Counted from the stretch's first letter, positions 27,983-38,406 are shown. The stretch is 64,000 nt of DNA from Nostoc piscinale CENA21 (GCF_001298445.1 NZ_CP012036.1:5549690-5613689), one strand, 5' to 3'. Notes: generated from the letters alone by a model not told the origin. Program-made: numbers and translations.

Positions 27983-29038
27983 GTGCTAAATTTGTCTCAA
28001 AATGGATGTTCTGTATGGGTTGCTGCTTCAGCCACAGAGGTTCTCAGGCCAACTAATGTTGCGCTGGGCAAATTTGATGGCGTACATCTTGGCCATCAAA
28101 GGGTAATTCAGCCGATTCTACAGCCAGCAGCGAACAAAGATGGGGATAGTAGAATTTGCCAAGACGATCCCAACCAACCCCCAACACCAGAACTCATATA
28201 CTCAACAGTTGTAACTTTTCGTCCCCATCCACAGGAATTTTTTACGGGAACACCCCGTACTTGGTTAACACCACTGGATGAAAAAGTTCAACAATTGCGC
28301 TCGCTAAGAGTGGAACAACTAGTATTATTACCCTTCGACAAGGAATTATCAGCTTTGTCGCCTGAAGAGTTTGTCGATAAAATTCTCGTCCAACAATTAC
28401 AGTGTCAAAGAATTAGTGTTGGGCAAGATTTTTGTTTTGGTAAACAGCGTCAAGGTACTGCTAAAGATTTGCAATTACTGGCAGCCCAGCACAATATTCC
28501 CGTTACTATTGTTCCATTACAAACACATACAGATAACTTGTCAGACAGTGGATTTGTCAGCCTACCTCCGATTAGCACTTCCTTAATTCGCCAATGTCTG
28601 GAAAGCGGCGATATTAAAAACGCCAATTTATGTCTTGGACGACCTTACACTCTCTTCGGTACTGTGGTTCAAGGTCAACAACTCGGTAGAACCATTGGTT
28701 TTCCTACGGCTAATCTCCAAATACCTAGCGATAAATTCTTACCACGTCACGGCGTTTATGCAGTCAAGGTATATATTTTGAATGACACGGCCGCTACGAC
28801 TCCACAATTGATTTTGGGAGTAATGAATATTGGTAATCGCCCCACAGTAAATGGTACAAATTCATCTGTAGAAGTACACTTATTTGATTGGTCTGGGGAT
28901 TTATACGGCAAACAATTGGCTGTAGAACTCATCGAATTTTTACGCCCAGAACAGAAATTTGCGTCTCTAGAAGCCTTGAAAACCCAAATTCAGCAAGACT
29001 GTACCATTGCTCAAAAAATTTTATCGGGAGAATGCTAA
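27983..29038 (+). CDS. ribF: Bifunctional riboflavin kinase / FAD synthetase
   Basis: A protein of 351 residues; GTG 27983 is the only good start upstream of conserved sequence (MLNLSQNGCSVWVAAS). The N-terminal nucleotidyltransferase has VALGKFDGVHLGHQRVI (HxGH), FRPHPQEFF and ISTSLIRQCLESGD. The C-terminal flavokinase domain has QGQQLGRTIGFPTANLQIP (the PTAN motif), LPRHGVYAV and MNIGNRPTVNGT. It converts riboflavin to FMN and then FAD. An insertion around residues 50-65 (AANKDGDSRICQDDPNQPPT) lengthens the first domain. Confidence 0.95.
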   Translation: MLNLSQNGCSVWVAASATEVLRPTNVALGKFDGVHLGHQRVIQPILQPAANKDGDSRICQDDPNQPPTPELIYSTVVTFRPHPQEFFTGTPRTWLTPLDEKVQQLRSLRVEQLVLLPFDKELSALSPEEFVDKILVQQLQCQRISVGQDFCFGKQRQGTAKDLQLLAAQHNIPVTIVPLQTHTDNLSDSGFVSLPPISTSLIRQCLESGDIKNANLCLGRPYTLFGTVVQGQQLGRTIGFPTANLQIPSDKFLPRHGVYAVKVYILNDTAATTPQLILGVMNIGNRPTVNGTNSSVEVHLFDWSGDLYGKQLAVELIEFLRPEQKFASLEALKTQIQQDCTIAQKILSGEC

Positions 29039-29146
29039 CTTCCGATGATGAAGTGGGAATACTGAAAATTAGGGAGTGGGGAATGAGGCATAGGTTATTC
29101 TCCATTCCAGTTCCTAATCGCCAATTCCTCAATCATTCTGTGGTGC

Positions 29147-30055
29147 ATGAGAGAACAAATTGAAGCTTTAACTCAAAATCTCGCTCTGACCATTGTCGGT
29201 AAAACCGAAGCAATTCGCTTGGTCTTAGTCGCCTTATTAAGTGGTGGTCATGCACTATTAGAAGATGTTCCTGGAGTTGGTAAAACGCTGCTGGCTAAAT
29301 CTTTAGCGCGTTCGTTGGATGGCAAATTTCAACGCTTACAATGCACTCCTGATTTACTTCCCACAGATATTACTGGTACGAATATTTGGAATCCCAAAAC
29401 TGGTGAATTTACCTTTCTGCCTGGGCCAGTGTTTGCTAATGTACTTCTAGCTGATGAAATTAACCGCGCTACACCTCGTACTCAGTCAGCTTTATTAGAA
29501 GTAATGGAAGAAAATCAAGTCACAATTGATGGTGTTTCTCGGTCAGTTCCCCAGCCATTTTTTGTGATTGCTACCCAAAACCCCATTGAGTATCAAGGGA
29601 CTTTCCCATTACCAGAAGCTCAAATGGATAGATTTATGCTGTCTTTGAGTTTGGGTTATCCTTCAGCACAAGAAGAATTGCAAATGTTGCAAAATCTCCA
29701 ACAAGGAATGAATGTAGCGGAGTTGCAACCTTGTATTAGCTTGGCAGAATTACAACAATTGCGTCAAATCTGTTCTCAAGTCAGAGTAGAAGCTTCTTTG
29801 CAAGAGTATATTTTAGAATTAGTACGGGCAACGCGACATGATGAAGAAATTACTTTGGGTGTCAGTCCGCGCGGAACTGTCGCATTACAAAAAGCAACTC
29901 AAGCATTAGCATTTATTTCTGGGCGTGATTATGCTATCCCCGATGATGTAAAGTTTTTGGTGCCTTACGTTCTCTGTCATCGCCTCATTCCTAGGGGAGG
30001 ACGTAATGCGAGAACTGTGGTGGAAAGATTATTGCGATCGCAGCCTATTCCTTAA
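29147..30055 (+). CDS. MoxR family AAA+ ATPase
   Basis: A complete protein of 302 residues. Walker A LLEDVPGVGKTLLAKSLARS, Walker B VLLADEINRATPRTQSALLEVMEE, sensor 1 FFVIATQNPIEYQGTFPLPE with the adjacent QMDRFMLSL, and C-terminal lid ISGRDYAIPDDVKFLVPYVL. MoxR ATPases act as chaperones for metal-centre or complex assembly, often with a DUF58 and VWA partner; neither is next to it here. It follows ribF after 108 bp. Confidence 0.95.
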   Translation: MREQIEALTQNLALTIVGKTEAIRLVLVALLSGGHALLEDVPGVGKTLLAKSLARSLDGKFQRLQCTPDLLPTDITGTNIWNPKTGEFTFLPGPVFANVLLADEINRATPRTQSALLEVMEENQVTIDGVSRSVPQPFFVIATQNPIEYQGTFPLPEAQMDRFMLSLSLGYPSAQEELQMLQNLQQGMNVAELQPCISLAELQQLRQICSQVRVEASLQEYILELVRATRHDEEITLGVSPRGTVALQKATQALAFISGRDYAIPDDVKFLVPYVLCHRLIPRGGRNARTVVERLLRSQPIP

Positions 30056-30072
30056 TTCAAATTACCAAGAAA

Positions 30073-30122
30073 GGCAGGAGGCAGCAGGCAGAAGTAATTT
30101 TTCCTGCCCTCTGCCCCTGGCC
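30073..30122. repeat. Inverted heptanucleotide repeats (STRR)
   Basis: Three heptads GGCAGGA, GGCAGCA, GGCAGAA (30073-30093) face complementary units TTCCTGC, CCTCTGC, CCCTGGC (30101-30122), so the block can fold into a hairpin. Downstream (30150-30190) is a second repeat type, GCGTTCGCGCAGCGTCTCCG. The remaining spacer to 30398 is AT-rich. Confidence 0.7.
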
Positions 30123-30398
30123 ATTTCTTGGTGAGTGACTTTCCTTGAGCGTTCGCGCAGCGTCTCCGTCAGGAGAAGCCGAAAGGAGCCAAAGCACTAC
30201 TTCCTACTCCCATCTATATAACTCTTAACCACTATTGTTAAAACAGATTATTTTTTAATACTTAATTTTAAATTTTGGCAAAATCTATTTATTTTCTAGT
30301 AATAAAAATATAAAAAAGAAACCTGCACAATTGTATTTTATGCCTTATACATTTAGTTGCTAGGTTGCAATTCTAAAATCGAAAATCTAAAATTCAAA

Positions 30399-32350
30399 AT
30401 GGTATCACCGATTATTACAGTATCGCTATTATCAGTTTTAGCAGTGGCTTCTCCTGTGGCTGAAAAAAGCGAGGCTGAGGCATCTACTACCCTGAATGTC
30501 CCGGCGATCGCTAACATCTTACCAGCAGACACACCATTAGTCGGCTTAGTTAACACGAAGGTAGATGCTTGGGCAGCCTTAAGTCGTTTTTTATTTATTT
30601 GACAGAGCATTTTCCGCCGTAGCTCAATATTTGCCACCTTCTTTTAAACTCGACTATGTGCGAGAAATTGAATCTTTGTTGGGTGAACAAGTAGCGGTGG
30701 CGTTTCTACCCAAGGTTGAAGGTACAAACGCAACTATAGAGAATAATTTTGTAATGTTGGCTCCTCTGAAAGATGAGTCCCGCATCCAGCCTTTTTTAGA
30801 CTTACTGAAAAATGGTGATCCAAAACGGGTCAAGGTAAGTGAGTACAAAGGTGTAACTATTATAGAACTCCAGGTTCCAGAACCAGCCGAACCGCCAAAA
30901 TTACCAGAATCACCAGAATCAAATCCAGAGACGGAATCAACAACTCCATTACCAGAGTTACCAAAAGCACCTGAACCAGCAGCATCACCAGAATCTAATT
31001 TAGACAAACTTCCCAAATTACCGACAAAGCCGATAAAACTACCCCTAACCGAAAATAAATCAAAAATCACACCAACTAATTCTCTGAAGAAATCAAAATT
31101 AGCGGCGATTCCACCGATTTTGGGTAATCCAGATTGGTTAAAAAGAAGTCCAAGAGGACTGGCGATCGCTACTTTACCAGGTTACATTGTCAGTGGATTT
31201 ACGGGTAAATCCATTGAGCAAATTATTGATGCTTCGCAAAAAGAGAATAATCTTGCTCAAAATCCCCAATTTCAGGCAATAATTAAGCATCCCCAGTATG
31301 CTAAATCTTTGTTTGCCATGTATGAAAACTTGGCAAATTTTGTTCCTTTAATTAACGACCTCAGCAAAGATCCAAGTCTGCCTTTTCCGATTGTTGGTAG
31401 TGAATCAATTAACGTTGATGAATTAAAAAAAATTTGGGAGCATCAATGGTTTTTTAACAGTAGAACCAGAAGGATTGCGTCTTCAAGCTATAGCCTATCG
31501 CCAAACTCCAAAATCAGAAACAGATGAATTTCAAACTGAACAACCAGAGGCGATAGTATCAAGATTACCAGGTGCTACTTACTCTGCTGCCACAGGTCGC
31601 AATCTCAATCAGAAATGGCTACTAATAGCACAAGCTTTGAGTACAGAACCAAAACTCAAAGAGTATCTCGACCAACTCCGGACTTTTGTCCTGAATAATA
31701 CTAAACTGGATTTAGAAAAAGACATCCTCAATTGGATGGACGGTGATTATGCTTTCTTTTTGTTTCCTTCTAAGGGAGGGTTATTAGGCTCAATTCCTAA
31801 CTTGAATTTAGGCATCGGTATCGCCTTAGAAACAAATAATCGAGCTGCTGCTGAAACTACGCTCAAGAAATTAGATGAACTGATCAAATCTTTCTCAGAA
31901 GGAGAAGTTGTAGTTAATACTCATGATATCCAAGGTCAAAACATTACGAGTTGGGATATCAACGGAGAATCTTCTCAAAGCTTACTTGCTTATAATTGGG
32001 TAGACGAAAAAACCCTTGTAATTTCAACAGGTTTTGGCGCAATTAAAGATTTAGTACCACAACCTTATATTCCCTTGCCTGCAACTTATAATTTCCAAAC
32101 TGCAACTAATTCTTTACCCCGACCTAACTACGGCTATTTTTATTTGAATGGGGGATCTACCTTGTCTTGGATTTATGGATTTGCTCCCAGTTTCTTTGAT
32201 GATAAAAACTTCCGACCTTGGAAATCAATCATTGGTTCAATCTACAGTTTAAGTGCCACAAGTTCTACGACACCAGATAAAGAACAAGTTGATTTCTTAA
32301 TGGTATTAGCTCCTACTAGAAGGCCAATTAATCCTGTGGGTAAAGAGTAA
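30399..32350 (+). pseudogene. DUF3352 domain secreted protein, two +1 frameshifts
   Basis: Three overlapping frames together encode one DUF3352 protein of about 649 residues from ATG 30399. It has a short hydrophobic signal (SPIITVSLLSVLAVA), then LPADTPLVGLVNT, a Pro/Glu-rich insert (about residues 155-215, with repeated PESPES and LPKLP), LAIATLPGYIVSGF and the C-terminal NWMDGDYAFFLFPSKGG. The first shift is at the six-T run 30587-30592; removing one T gives SRFYLFDRAFSAVAQYLPPS. The second is at the eight-A run 31425-31432 (or the six-T run 31450-31455); removing one A gives LKKFGSINGFLTVEPEGLR. DUF3352 is a cyanobacterial envelope family of unknown function. Both breaks look like homopolymer miscounts. 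Confidence 0.82.
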
Positions 32351-32408
32351 TTGTGTGAGGCAGAAGCTCAGAGATTATTTATAAAGTAAATCTGAACTCT
32401 GCCAGACA

Positions 32409-33440
32409 TCAACCCAACCACTCAGGATTAAGTGCTGTACTATCAAATTGACTAGTAGTTTTAAACAATTCATATTGACCTTTAGCCGCCGCTTGACGAG
32501 TCCGGTTTAATAGTTCTTGAACTTGTGCTTGACTCATAGGTTCAAATGTGCGGACTGCTTCAAAAGCTTGGTCTAAAATTTTCATACTTTCAATGCCTGT
32601 AATCACTGTGGATGTTGGTAAATTCATCGCATAGTGTAAGCATTCGATGGGTTTAACTGTGTTGCTTTTGAGAATGTTTTGATCACCCATTGATTTCATT
32701 CCCAAAACACCAATTCCATCTTTCACAAGTCTGGGTAAAACTTGACGTTCAAAACTGCGAAAATGGGCATCCATAACATTTAATGGCATTTGTACTGTAT
32801 CAAAACGAAAGTTGTTTTGAGCAGCAACATCCAGCATTCTCAAGTGAACTAAGGGGTCTTTGTGGCCAGTAAAGCCAATGTAGCGAATTTTGCCAGCTTT
32901 TTGGGCTTCTAGAACCGCCTCCATTGCACCGCCAGGAGCAAAAATCCTGTCTGGGTCTTCCATACGGATGATTTCATGATGCTGTAATAAGTCTATGCGA
33001 TCGCTCTGCAATCTTTTCAACGAATCATCAATTTGCTGGGCTGCGGCTTTTTTTGTGCGACCATCAATCTTTGTCATCAGAAACACTTTTTGCCGATAAC
33101 CATCCCGGAGTGCTTTACCCATCCGAATTTCACTCCCGCCATTGTGATAGTCCCAGCTATTGTCCATAAAGTTAATACCACGATCAATGGCAGTGCGAAT
33201 CAGCCGAATACCTTCTTCTTCGTCTTTTGGCCTACCAATATGGTGTCCGCCCAAACCAATTACCGAAACTTTTTCCCCAGTACGACCTAACTGACGATAA
33301 ATCATTTCGCCTTTTTTAATTGGAGTGGGTTGATTTTGAGCTAAAGCTTGTTTGCCAATTCCTGCTGACGCTGCTAGTCCGACTGTTCCTAAACCAGAGG
33401 CAGAAGCTATTTTCAGTAAATCTCGTCTACTGATTTCCAT
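32409..33440 (-). CDS. Aldo/keto reductase with twin-arginine signal
   Basis: A complete protein of 343 residues. The N-terminus MEISRRDLLKIASASG is a Tat signal with the RR motif and a following hydrophobic stretch and QALAQ cleavage site, so the enzyme is exported folded. The AKR barrel has LGRTGEKVSVIGLGGHHIGR, the catalytic Asp/Tyr in NFMDNSWDYHNGGSE, Lys in VFLMTKIDGR and His in IDLLQHHEI. The second half includes YIGFTGHKDP and VLGMKSMGDQ. A periplasmic aldo/keto reductase is uncommon but known among Tat substrates; the substrate is unknown. Confidence 0.9.
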   Translation of the reverse strand: MEISRRDLLKIASASGLGTVGLAASAGIGKQALAQNQPTPIKKGEMIYRQLGRTGEKVSVIGLGGHHIGRPKDEEEGIRLIRTAIDRGINFMDNSWDYHNGGSEIRMGKALRDGYRQKVFLMTKIDGRTKKAAAQQIDDSLKRLQSDRIDLLQHHEIIRMEDPDRIFAPGGAMEAVLEAQKAGKIRYIGFTGHKDPLVHLRMLDVAAQNNFRFDTVQMPLNVMDAHFRSFERQVLPRLVKDGIGVLGMKSMGDQNILKSNTVKPIECLHYAMNLPTSTVITGIESMKILDQAFEAVRTFEPMSQAQVQELLNRTRQAAAKGQYELFKTTSQFDSTALNPEWLG

Positions 33441-34230
33441 AAATCATTGAAATCAAACTATTACATCCTCATAGCTTTGCACGGTGCAGAGTAAGCTACA
33501 TCTAACTGTTGAAAGAGAACAGTCTTGATCAATAGGTATATTAAACCTGGATTTCTCTCTTGTGAGAAATCCAGGGGTGTGGGAAGGGTGGGAGGAGTGG
33601 GAGGATGGTGAAGAAATCTTTCCCCCCACACTCCCCACACTTTTCACACCCGCTACCCATACGTGAGAAATTCGGGTTAAACCACTTATGAATTATTAAC
33701 CGGGAAGTATTGCTATATCAGGTTCTTTGTTGTTAGAGTGATTGCTGATTTGGTGTCGAGGTAGTAGGTTTTAAGATATTTAAATAAGTGTCAATAAATA
33801 TTGAAATGTAATTTCATCAATAAATTATTTAAACACTTACAGTTTTATGTATTGAATTTTATGCCTAAGAATAAATAAATTTTTCGTAAATTTATTCACG
33901 CAGATATGCTGGCGTAGGGAGTTCATGTTATTTGTGAATTCTAGATATCGAGAAAGTGAGTTCCTAGTTAATTAACTCTTGCCTCGGAGAGATGATTGCA
34001 AATCTTTCATCTGAAACCTGATATAGTCTTTCCTGGTCTGCTGAGGTACAAATTTATCTGCATCAATCTGTGTACCCTTCGGAAAGCCGATACTGCTTCT
34101 ACATCGGCGGTTAACTCTTATTGCTTGTACTTCACTAGAATAAGAAACGCTATAAAAACTTAATAAATAAGCAGATGCAAGATTGGGTGTTTATCTCTCT
34201 TAATATCTAACAAATTTAAGAGGTAATAAC
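33441..34230. other. 790-bp intergenic region with hairpin and repeats
   Basis: Contains an 11-bp perfect inverted repeat, CTGGATTTCTC (33547-33557) and GAGAAATCCAG (33564-33574) with a six-base loop, followed by a G-rich block and its C-rich complement (about 33576-33650) that resemble decayed heptad repeats. Further on, GCCGAT and ATCGGC (34088-34115 region) form a small hairpin in the leader of the PEP-CTERM gene. No coding sequence supported. Confidence 0.5.
33547..33574. repeat. Perfect 11-bp inverted repeat
   Basis: Arms CTGGATTTCTC and GAGAAATCCAG with a six-base loop. It may be a terminator or the end of a small dispersed repeat; there is no T tract. Confidence 0.6.
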
Positions 34231-35253
34231 ATGAAATCCAACAGACAGCTATCCAAAATAGTTTTAGTTTCTCCAGCCAGTGTTTCAAGTAGTTTAGTAA
34301 ATATTAGTATATGTACTGTCATACTTGCTGGAGCAGCCTCAGCCCCTGCTCTTGCTGATCCAGTTCCAGATCCTGTTTTTCCAGATTTACCCACAGTCTT
34401 CTGTTTTCGTTTCACCGATAGCCAATTAGTTCCTGGAGACGCGGGTAATGACCGCATAGAATTCGAGTTTGAGGTTTTAAACTGGACAAACACAAAAGCA
34501 TCTGGTGTAGATATTGCTTTAAACCAAGGTAATGGCTTTGGCAGCGTCAGAGAAGCTAAACCATTCTTTGCAGGAGCGGGTATTGATCCTAATGGTAGAC
34601 CCATTGGAGCGGGAGACGATGGTCTTCCTCCTGGTAACTTGAATATTACTAATGATTGGCGTGTAGATTCTATTACTCCAGGTAATGAGTTAGAGAAAAC
34701 AGCAATTAAATGGAGAGCAGGAACACCAATCAATAATATTGATTTATTAGGTGGAACAAGACCTAGTTTCATTAACCCTAATGATCCAGAAACAATCGAT
34801 AACGGAGACAATGTTCTTGATGGGTTTACATTTACAGCTGATGACTTTGATATAGGAGAAGTTCTTTCATTTAACTGGTTCCTCAAAGATGTAAATGATG
34901 TTCCTATTGGGAGTGTAGGTAGAGGAAATGCTTATGGTTTCGGTACAGTAAACATTACTCGTATTACTTCAGGAAGTCCTTTACCAGGAAGAGTATTAGT
35001 AGGAAACACTGGTTTTAGCCAATCGCCGAATCTTTTCTATGATCGAATATATGATTTAGGTGATGGTACACAGTTAGCTGCGGAATTTGGTGCTGGGATT
35101 ACTGCTCCTTTTCAAAACCCAAATGATAATCCTGGTGTTGCTATTAACACAGAACCTGTCCCTGAACCTACAACAATTATGAGTTTAGCTGTTGCATTTG
35201 GCTTCGGAAATTTTTTTCAAAAAAAAGATTTCCTAAAAAGCAAAAGAGCATAG
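34231..35253 (+). CDS. PEP-CTERM sorting-domain secreted protein
   Basis: A protein of 340 residues with GAGGT six bases before the ATG. A signal peptide (hydrophobic stretch ICTVILAGAASAPALA, about 30-46) is followed by a beta-rich body and a C-terminal VPEPTTIMSLAVAFGFGNFF plus a basic tail (KKDFLKSKRA), the tripartite PEP-CTERM pattern recognised by exosortase. The tail after the helix has QKKD rather than the usual short Arg cluster. Such proteins are exported and tied to exopolysaccharide. The body has many Gly-Asp-Asn turns (IDPNGRPIGAGDDGLPPGN); function unknown. Confidence 0.85.
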   Translation: MKSNRQLSKIVLVSPASVSSSLVNISICTVILAGAASAPALADPVPDPVFPDLPTVFCFRFTDSQLVPGDAGNDRIEFEFEVLNWTNTKASGVDIALNQGNGFGSVREAKPFFAGAGIDPNGRPIGAGDDGLPPGNLNITNDWRVDSITPGNELEKTAIKWRAGTPINNIDLLGGTRPSFINPNDPETIDNGDNVLDGFTFTADDFDIGEVLSFNWFLKDVNDVPIGSVGRGNAYGFGTVNITRITSGSPLPGRVLVGNTGFSQSPNLFYDRIYDLGDGTQLAAEFGAGITAPFQNPNDNPGVAINTEPVPEPTTIMSLAVAFGFGNFFQKKDFLKSKRA

Positions 35254-35514
35254 CATAAATAGTCTAATCCCCTTTGGGAGGATGTTTGAGATTTATAATT
35301 GATCACGGTAACATCTGAAGATATTGCATTATTTTCTTTTAAAATGTTACCAAGCTGAATATTTATATTTCTCAAATATCTACTTAAAGCTAAAATAGTT
35401 TTTAGCTAATGTTTAATGAAGAGTTTTAAATAACTTTCACTTTGTTTAACTGGTTACTTTTATTAGTAAGGATGCAAAAATGGATCAAGCCAAGCTAATA
35501 ATAATTAATAATTA

Positions 35515-35684
35515 TGGCTCTCCCAGACTTGAGTTGATAAATTAATACTAAAAAACCTTTAAAACGATTTACATAACATCAAATATTTAATAAAAATGTA
35601 CTTTGTTTCTCTTGAATACCTTATTATATAAGGATTTAACCTGATATCAAGTATTAGTTTGCCATAACTAGTCTAGGAGAGCCA
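35515..35684. mobile_element. MITE with imperfect 37-bp terminal inverted repeats, TA target duplication
   Basis: The left end TGGCTCTCCCAGACTTGAGT and the right end, reverse-complemented, TGGCTCTCCTAGACTAGT continue matching to AAATTAATACT/AAACTAATACT. The 170-bp element is flanked by TA dinucleotides (35513-35514 and 35685-35686) and by similar AT-rich sequence. There is no open reading frame inside. TA duplication and the size fit a non-autonomous relative of IS630/Tc1-mariner elements. It occupies the middle of the 567-bp spacer 35254-35820; the rest is AT-rich and featureless. Confidence 0.7.
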
Positions 35685-35820
35685 TAGTTATTATTAATTA
35701 AAAGATTATTGATCCTTAACAAATTAAGCTGCAATTGTAGTTAAATTGATTTAATTAATTAATGATATTAATTAGTAATAGGAAAAATATTTTTTTTATC
35801 TGACACTTTAGGTCTTGTTC

Positions 35821-36489
35821 ATGAATGTTAAAAATACCTTGAATAAACAAATACTGGTACAACGCCTGATTATAGTAGCTACTCCACTAATCTTAGGTCT
35901 TTTAGAAATCTGGCATCCCGTTGGACTACCAGGCAAAACACCTTATGAATCTGTCTTGCCTGTGGTTGATTGGTGGCTTGTTCTTCATCTGCTACAATTG
36001 CCTCTATTTGGCTTATTAGGGTTGGCAGTTATTTTTTTGGTTAACAACCTACATGGATGGATAGTGATCATCAGTCGTATTGGCATAATATGTTTCATCA
36101 TTTTTTATAATGCCCTTGATTCAATTATGGGGATAGCCGGTGGCTTGCTCATCCGCAGTACGCGAGAATTATCTTCTAATATTCAAATTTTTGCTTCAAC
36201 GCAGTTTAACGTGTTCCTCTTCGACCCGATTTTTGGCGGTGCTACTTTGTCTGTCATCGGTGTTTTAGGTGGTGGTGGCTGGACAATAGGAGTGATAGCG
36301 GCAGCCATTGCTCTAAAACGTGCTGGCGCACCGATCTGGTCTGTTATTCTCCTAATTTTTTCGGGAATTTTGTTTGGTCTATCTCATGTGCCACCGACTG
36401 GTTCTCTTGGTATGGCGTGTTTCTTCATTGCCGTTACTTTAATTGACCCAGATATATGGAGTGGAAAACAACGTCGGCTAGGACAATAA
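35821..36489 (+). CDS. Hypothetical multi-pass membrane protein
   Basis: A protein of 222 residues from ATG 35821 (a TTG at 35815 is possible). About five to six membrane segments are visible, including LIIVATPLILGLLEI, LLQLPLFGLLGLAVIFLV, IIISRIGIICFIIFYNAL and VILLIFSGILFGLSHV. A short periplasmic or cytosolic loop carries WHPVGLPGKTPYESVLPV. No family recognised. It lies 26 bp before the TPR lipoprotein gene and may be cotranscribed with it. Confidence 0.72.
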   Translation: MNVKNTLNKQILVQRLIIVATPLILGLLEIWHPVGLPGKTPYESVLPVVDWWLVLHLLQLPLFGLLGLAVIFLVNNLHGWIVIISRIGIICFIIFYNALDSIMGIAGGLLIRSTRELSSNIQIFASTQFNVFLFDPIFGGATLSVIGVLGGGGWTIGVIAAAIALKRAGAPIWSVILLIFSGILFGLSHVPPTGSLGMACFFIAVTLIDPDIWSGKQRRLGQ

Positions 36490-36515
36490 ACATAAGATAA
36501 ACATAAGTCTGATAT

Positions 36516-37196
36516 ATGAAACAAGAAATTTATAAAGCCATCTCTTTGTTAGGAACTTTCATTATTCTTAGTGGAACGTCCTTTGCTTGTACTAACAACT
36601 CACCACAAACTTCCTCAAACTCAGAAAAAGTTGAGAATCTTTACTATCAAGGGTTAGAAAAGGTAAAAAAAGGAAATTTAAAGGAGGCAGTTAAAGACTT
36701 CGATGAAGCACTACGGTTAAATCCTAAATATGCAGAAGCTTACAACAATCGTGGTAATACTTACTTTGTCTTAGGCGACCAGCAACAAGCCATTCAAAAC
36801 TACAATCAGGCTCTAAAATTCAATCCTAATCTAGCAGAGGCTTACTATAATCGTGGTTATGCTTACCATAGGCTAGGCCAAACAGAAAAAGCTATTAAAG
36901 ACTATAACGAGACTTTACGACTCAATCCTAACTATCTTCCAGCCTACGGTAATCGGGCAATTGTACGCTCTCGGTTAGGAGATAATCAAGGAGCAATAGA
37001 GGATTACAGCCAAGTTTTACGTTTCAAGCCAGATATTGCCGAAGTTTATTATAACCGAGGAGCTACCCGTTTTCAGTTGAGAGACAAGCAGGGCGCACTT
37101 AAAGATTTACAAAAGGCGGCACAAATTTTTTCTAAACAGAAAAATAAAACTGGATATGAAAAGACACAACAACTTCTTAGCAAACTTGCACAGTGA
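36516..37196 (+). CDS. TPR-repeat lipoprotein
   Basis: A protein of 226 residues. The signal ends in a lipobox-like SFAC with Cys25, so it is probably a lipoprotein at the outer face of a membrane. Five consecutive TPR units follow (about 43-210) with the typical W/Y-G-Y-F-A-P positions, e.g. AEAYNNRGNTYFVLGDQQQA and AEAYYNRGYAYHRLGQTEKA. It is a protein-interaction scaffold; partners unknown. Confidence 0.88.
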   Translation: MKQEIYKAISLLGTFIILSGTSFACTNNSPQTSSNSEKVENLYYQGLEKVKKGNLKEAVKDFDEALRLNPKYAEAYNNRGNTYFVLGDQQQAIQNYNQALKFNPNLAEAYYNRGYAYHRLGQTEKAIKDYNETLRLNPNYLPAYGNRAIVRSRLGDNQGAIEDYSQVLRFKPDIAEVYYNRGATRFQLRDKQGALKDLQKAAQIFSKQKNKTGYEKTQQLLSKLAQ

Positions 37197-37365
37197 CAAT
37201 TAAACCCTCTTGAATCATTCTTGCCAGAAAAGAAACAATGTAGATTTGCGATCGCCATTTTGGTTGAAGTAAATTCATTCTCAATCATCATCCAAATTTT
37301 TCCAGAGGTCTGTACCTCCAGAAGCTTTATCTGGCTGGCTTTTGCACTGATTGTCGCCCCTACCC

Positions 37366-38358
37366 TCACTTAGTCTGAAAAATATTCTGCACCATCACTT
37401 TATCTGTACTGCTGGCAGCTTTGTCCAACTCTGTTATTTCACCAGCATCGAGTTCCCAACCTAACGCACCAATATTCTCCTGTGCTTGGGCGAGAGATTT
37501 TGCACCAGGGATGGGAATAGTACCTTTGCAGATACACCAGTTAATGGCTACCTGTGACATAGTTTTATTGCGAGATTGGGCGATTTCTTGTAAACATGCT
37601 AACAGCGATCGCACTCCTGGTAATAACTGTCTAAATAACAACCCACGAATACCTTTGGGGAAAGTCCCTGTCTTTGAATATTTACCTGTTAATATCCCCA
37701 AAGCCAAAGGACTGTAAGCAATTAATTTAATACCCAATTCATCACACACATCTTTTAGCCCTAGTTGCGTTACCGGATAAGTAGATAACAAAGAATACTG
37801 AACTTGCAAGGTAGAAATTGGCACACTTCGTTCAGCAAATCTTTGATGCACTATTTTTAAGCGTTTTGGCCCATAATTCGACAGCCCAACACCTTTAACC
37901 AAACCTTGTTCGTAAAGGTCAGCCAAACCCTCCAACAAACCTTTTTCTTGCCAAGGTGCATAATTAGCTGTAGACCAGTGCATTTGTACTAAATCAACAT
38001 TTCTACCTAGACGCTGGGCGGAAGACTGACAAGCTTTAATCATCGACTGGCTTGTCCATCGCCAAGGATACGCAGCCAGCTTTGTTGCAATGCAAATCTT
38101 GTCCTGGTTTAAACCTTGATACTCTTGAGAAAAACGCCCCAAGAGTAACTCACTACGTCCATTTAGTCTCCCAGTACCGTAAGAATCACCAGTGTCAAAT
38201 AAAGTTACACCATTACTGACACACAAGTTAAACACAGCCTGTAGCTGCTCATCCATATTTTCGTTGTATCCCCACAGCAGTTGGTTTCCCCAAGCCCAAG
38301 TTCCGCAACCCATTTTTGACAGGGATAGTTCTCGACTGATTTGCATTTTGATTGTCAA
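37366..38358 (-). CDS. Aldo/keto reductase
   Basis: A complete protein of 330 residues without signal peptide. Catalytic tetrad elements: Asp and Tyr in LFDTGDSYGTGRLNGRSE, Lys in ICIATKLAAYPW, His in DLVQMHWSTANY. The NADPH-binding end has GTIPIPGAKSLAQAQENIGA. It belongs to the general cyanobacterial AKR group often annotated pyridoxal reductase-like; substrate not deducible. It is unrelated in sequence detail to the Tat-exported AKR at 32409. Confidence 0.9.
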   Translation of the reverse strand: MTIKMQISRELSLSKMGCGTWAWGNQLLWGYNENMDEQLQAVFNLCVSNGVTLFDTGDSYGTGRLNGRSELLLGRFSQEYQGLNQDKICIATKLAAYPWRWTSQSMIKACQSSAQRLGRNVDLVQMHWSTANYAPWQEKGLLEGLADLYEQGLVKGVGLSNYGPKRLKIVHQRFAERSVPISTLQVQYSLLSTYPVTQLGLKDVCDELGIKLIAYSPLALGILTGKYSKTGTFPKGIRGLLFRQLLPGVRSLLACLQEIAQSRNKTMSQVAINWCICKGTIPIPGAKSLAQAQENIGALGWELDAGEITELDKAASSTDKVMVQNIFQTK

Positions 38359-38406
38359 TCACGCACCATCTGTATTATCGGCATACATCGGCCTTTAATT
38401 TCATTC

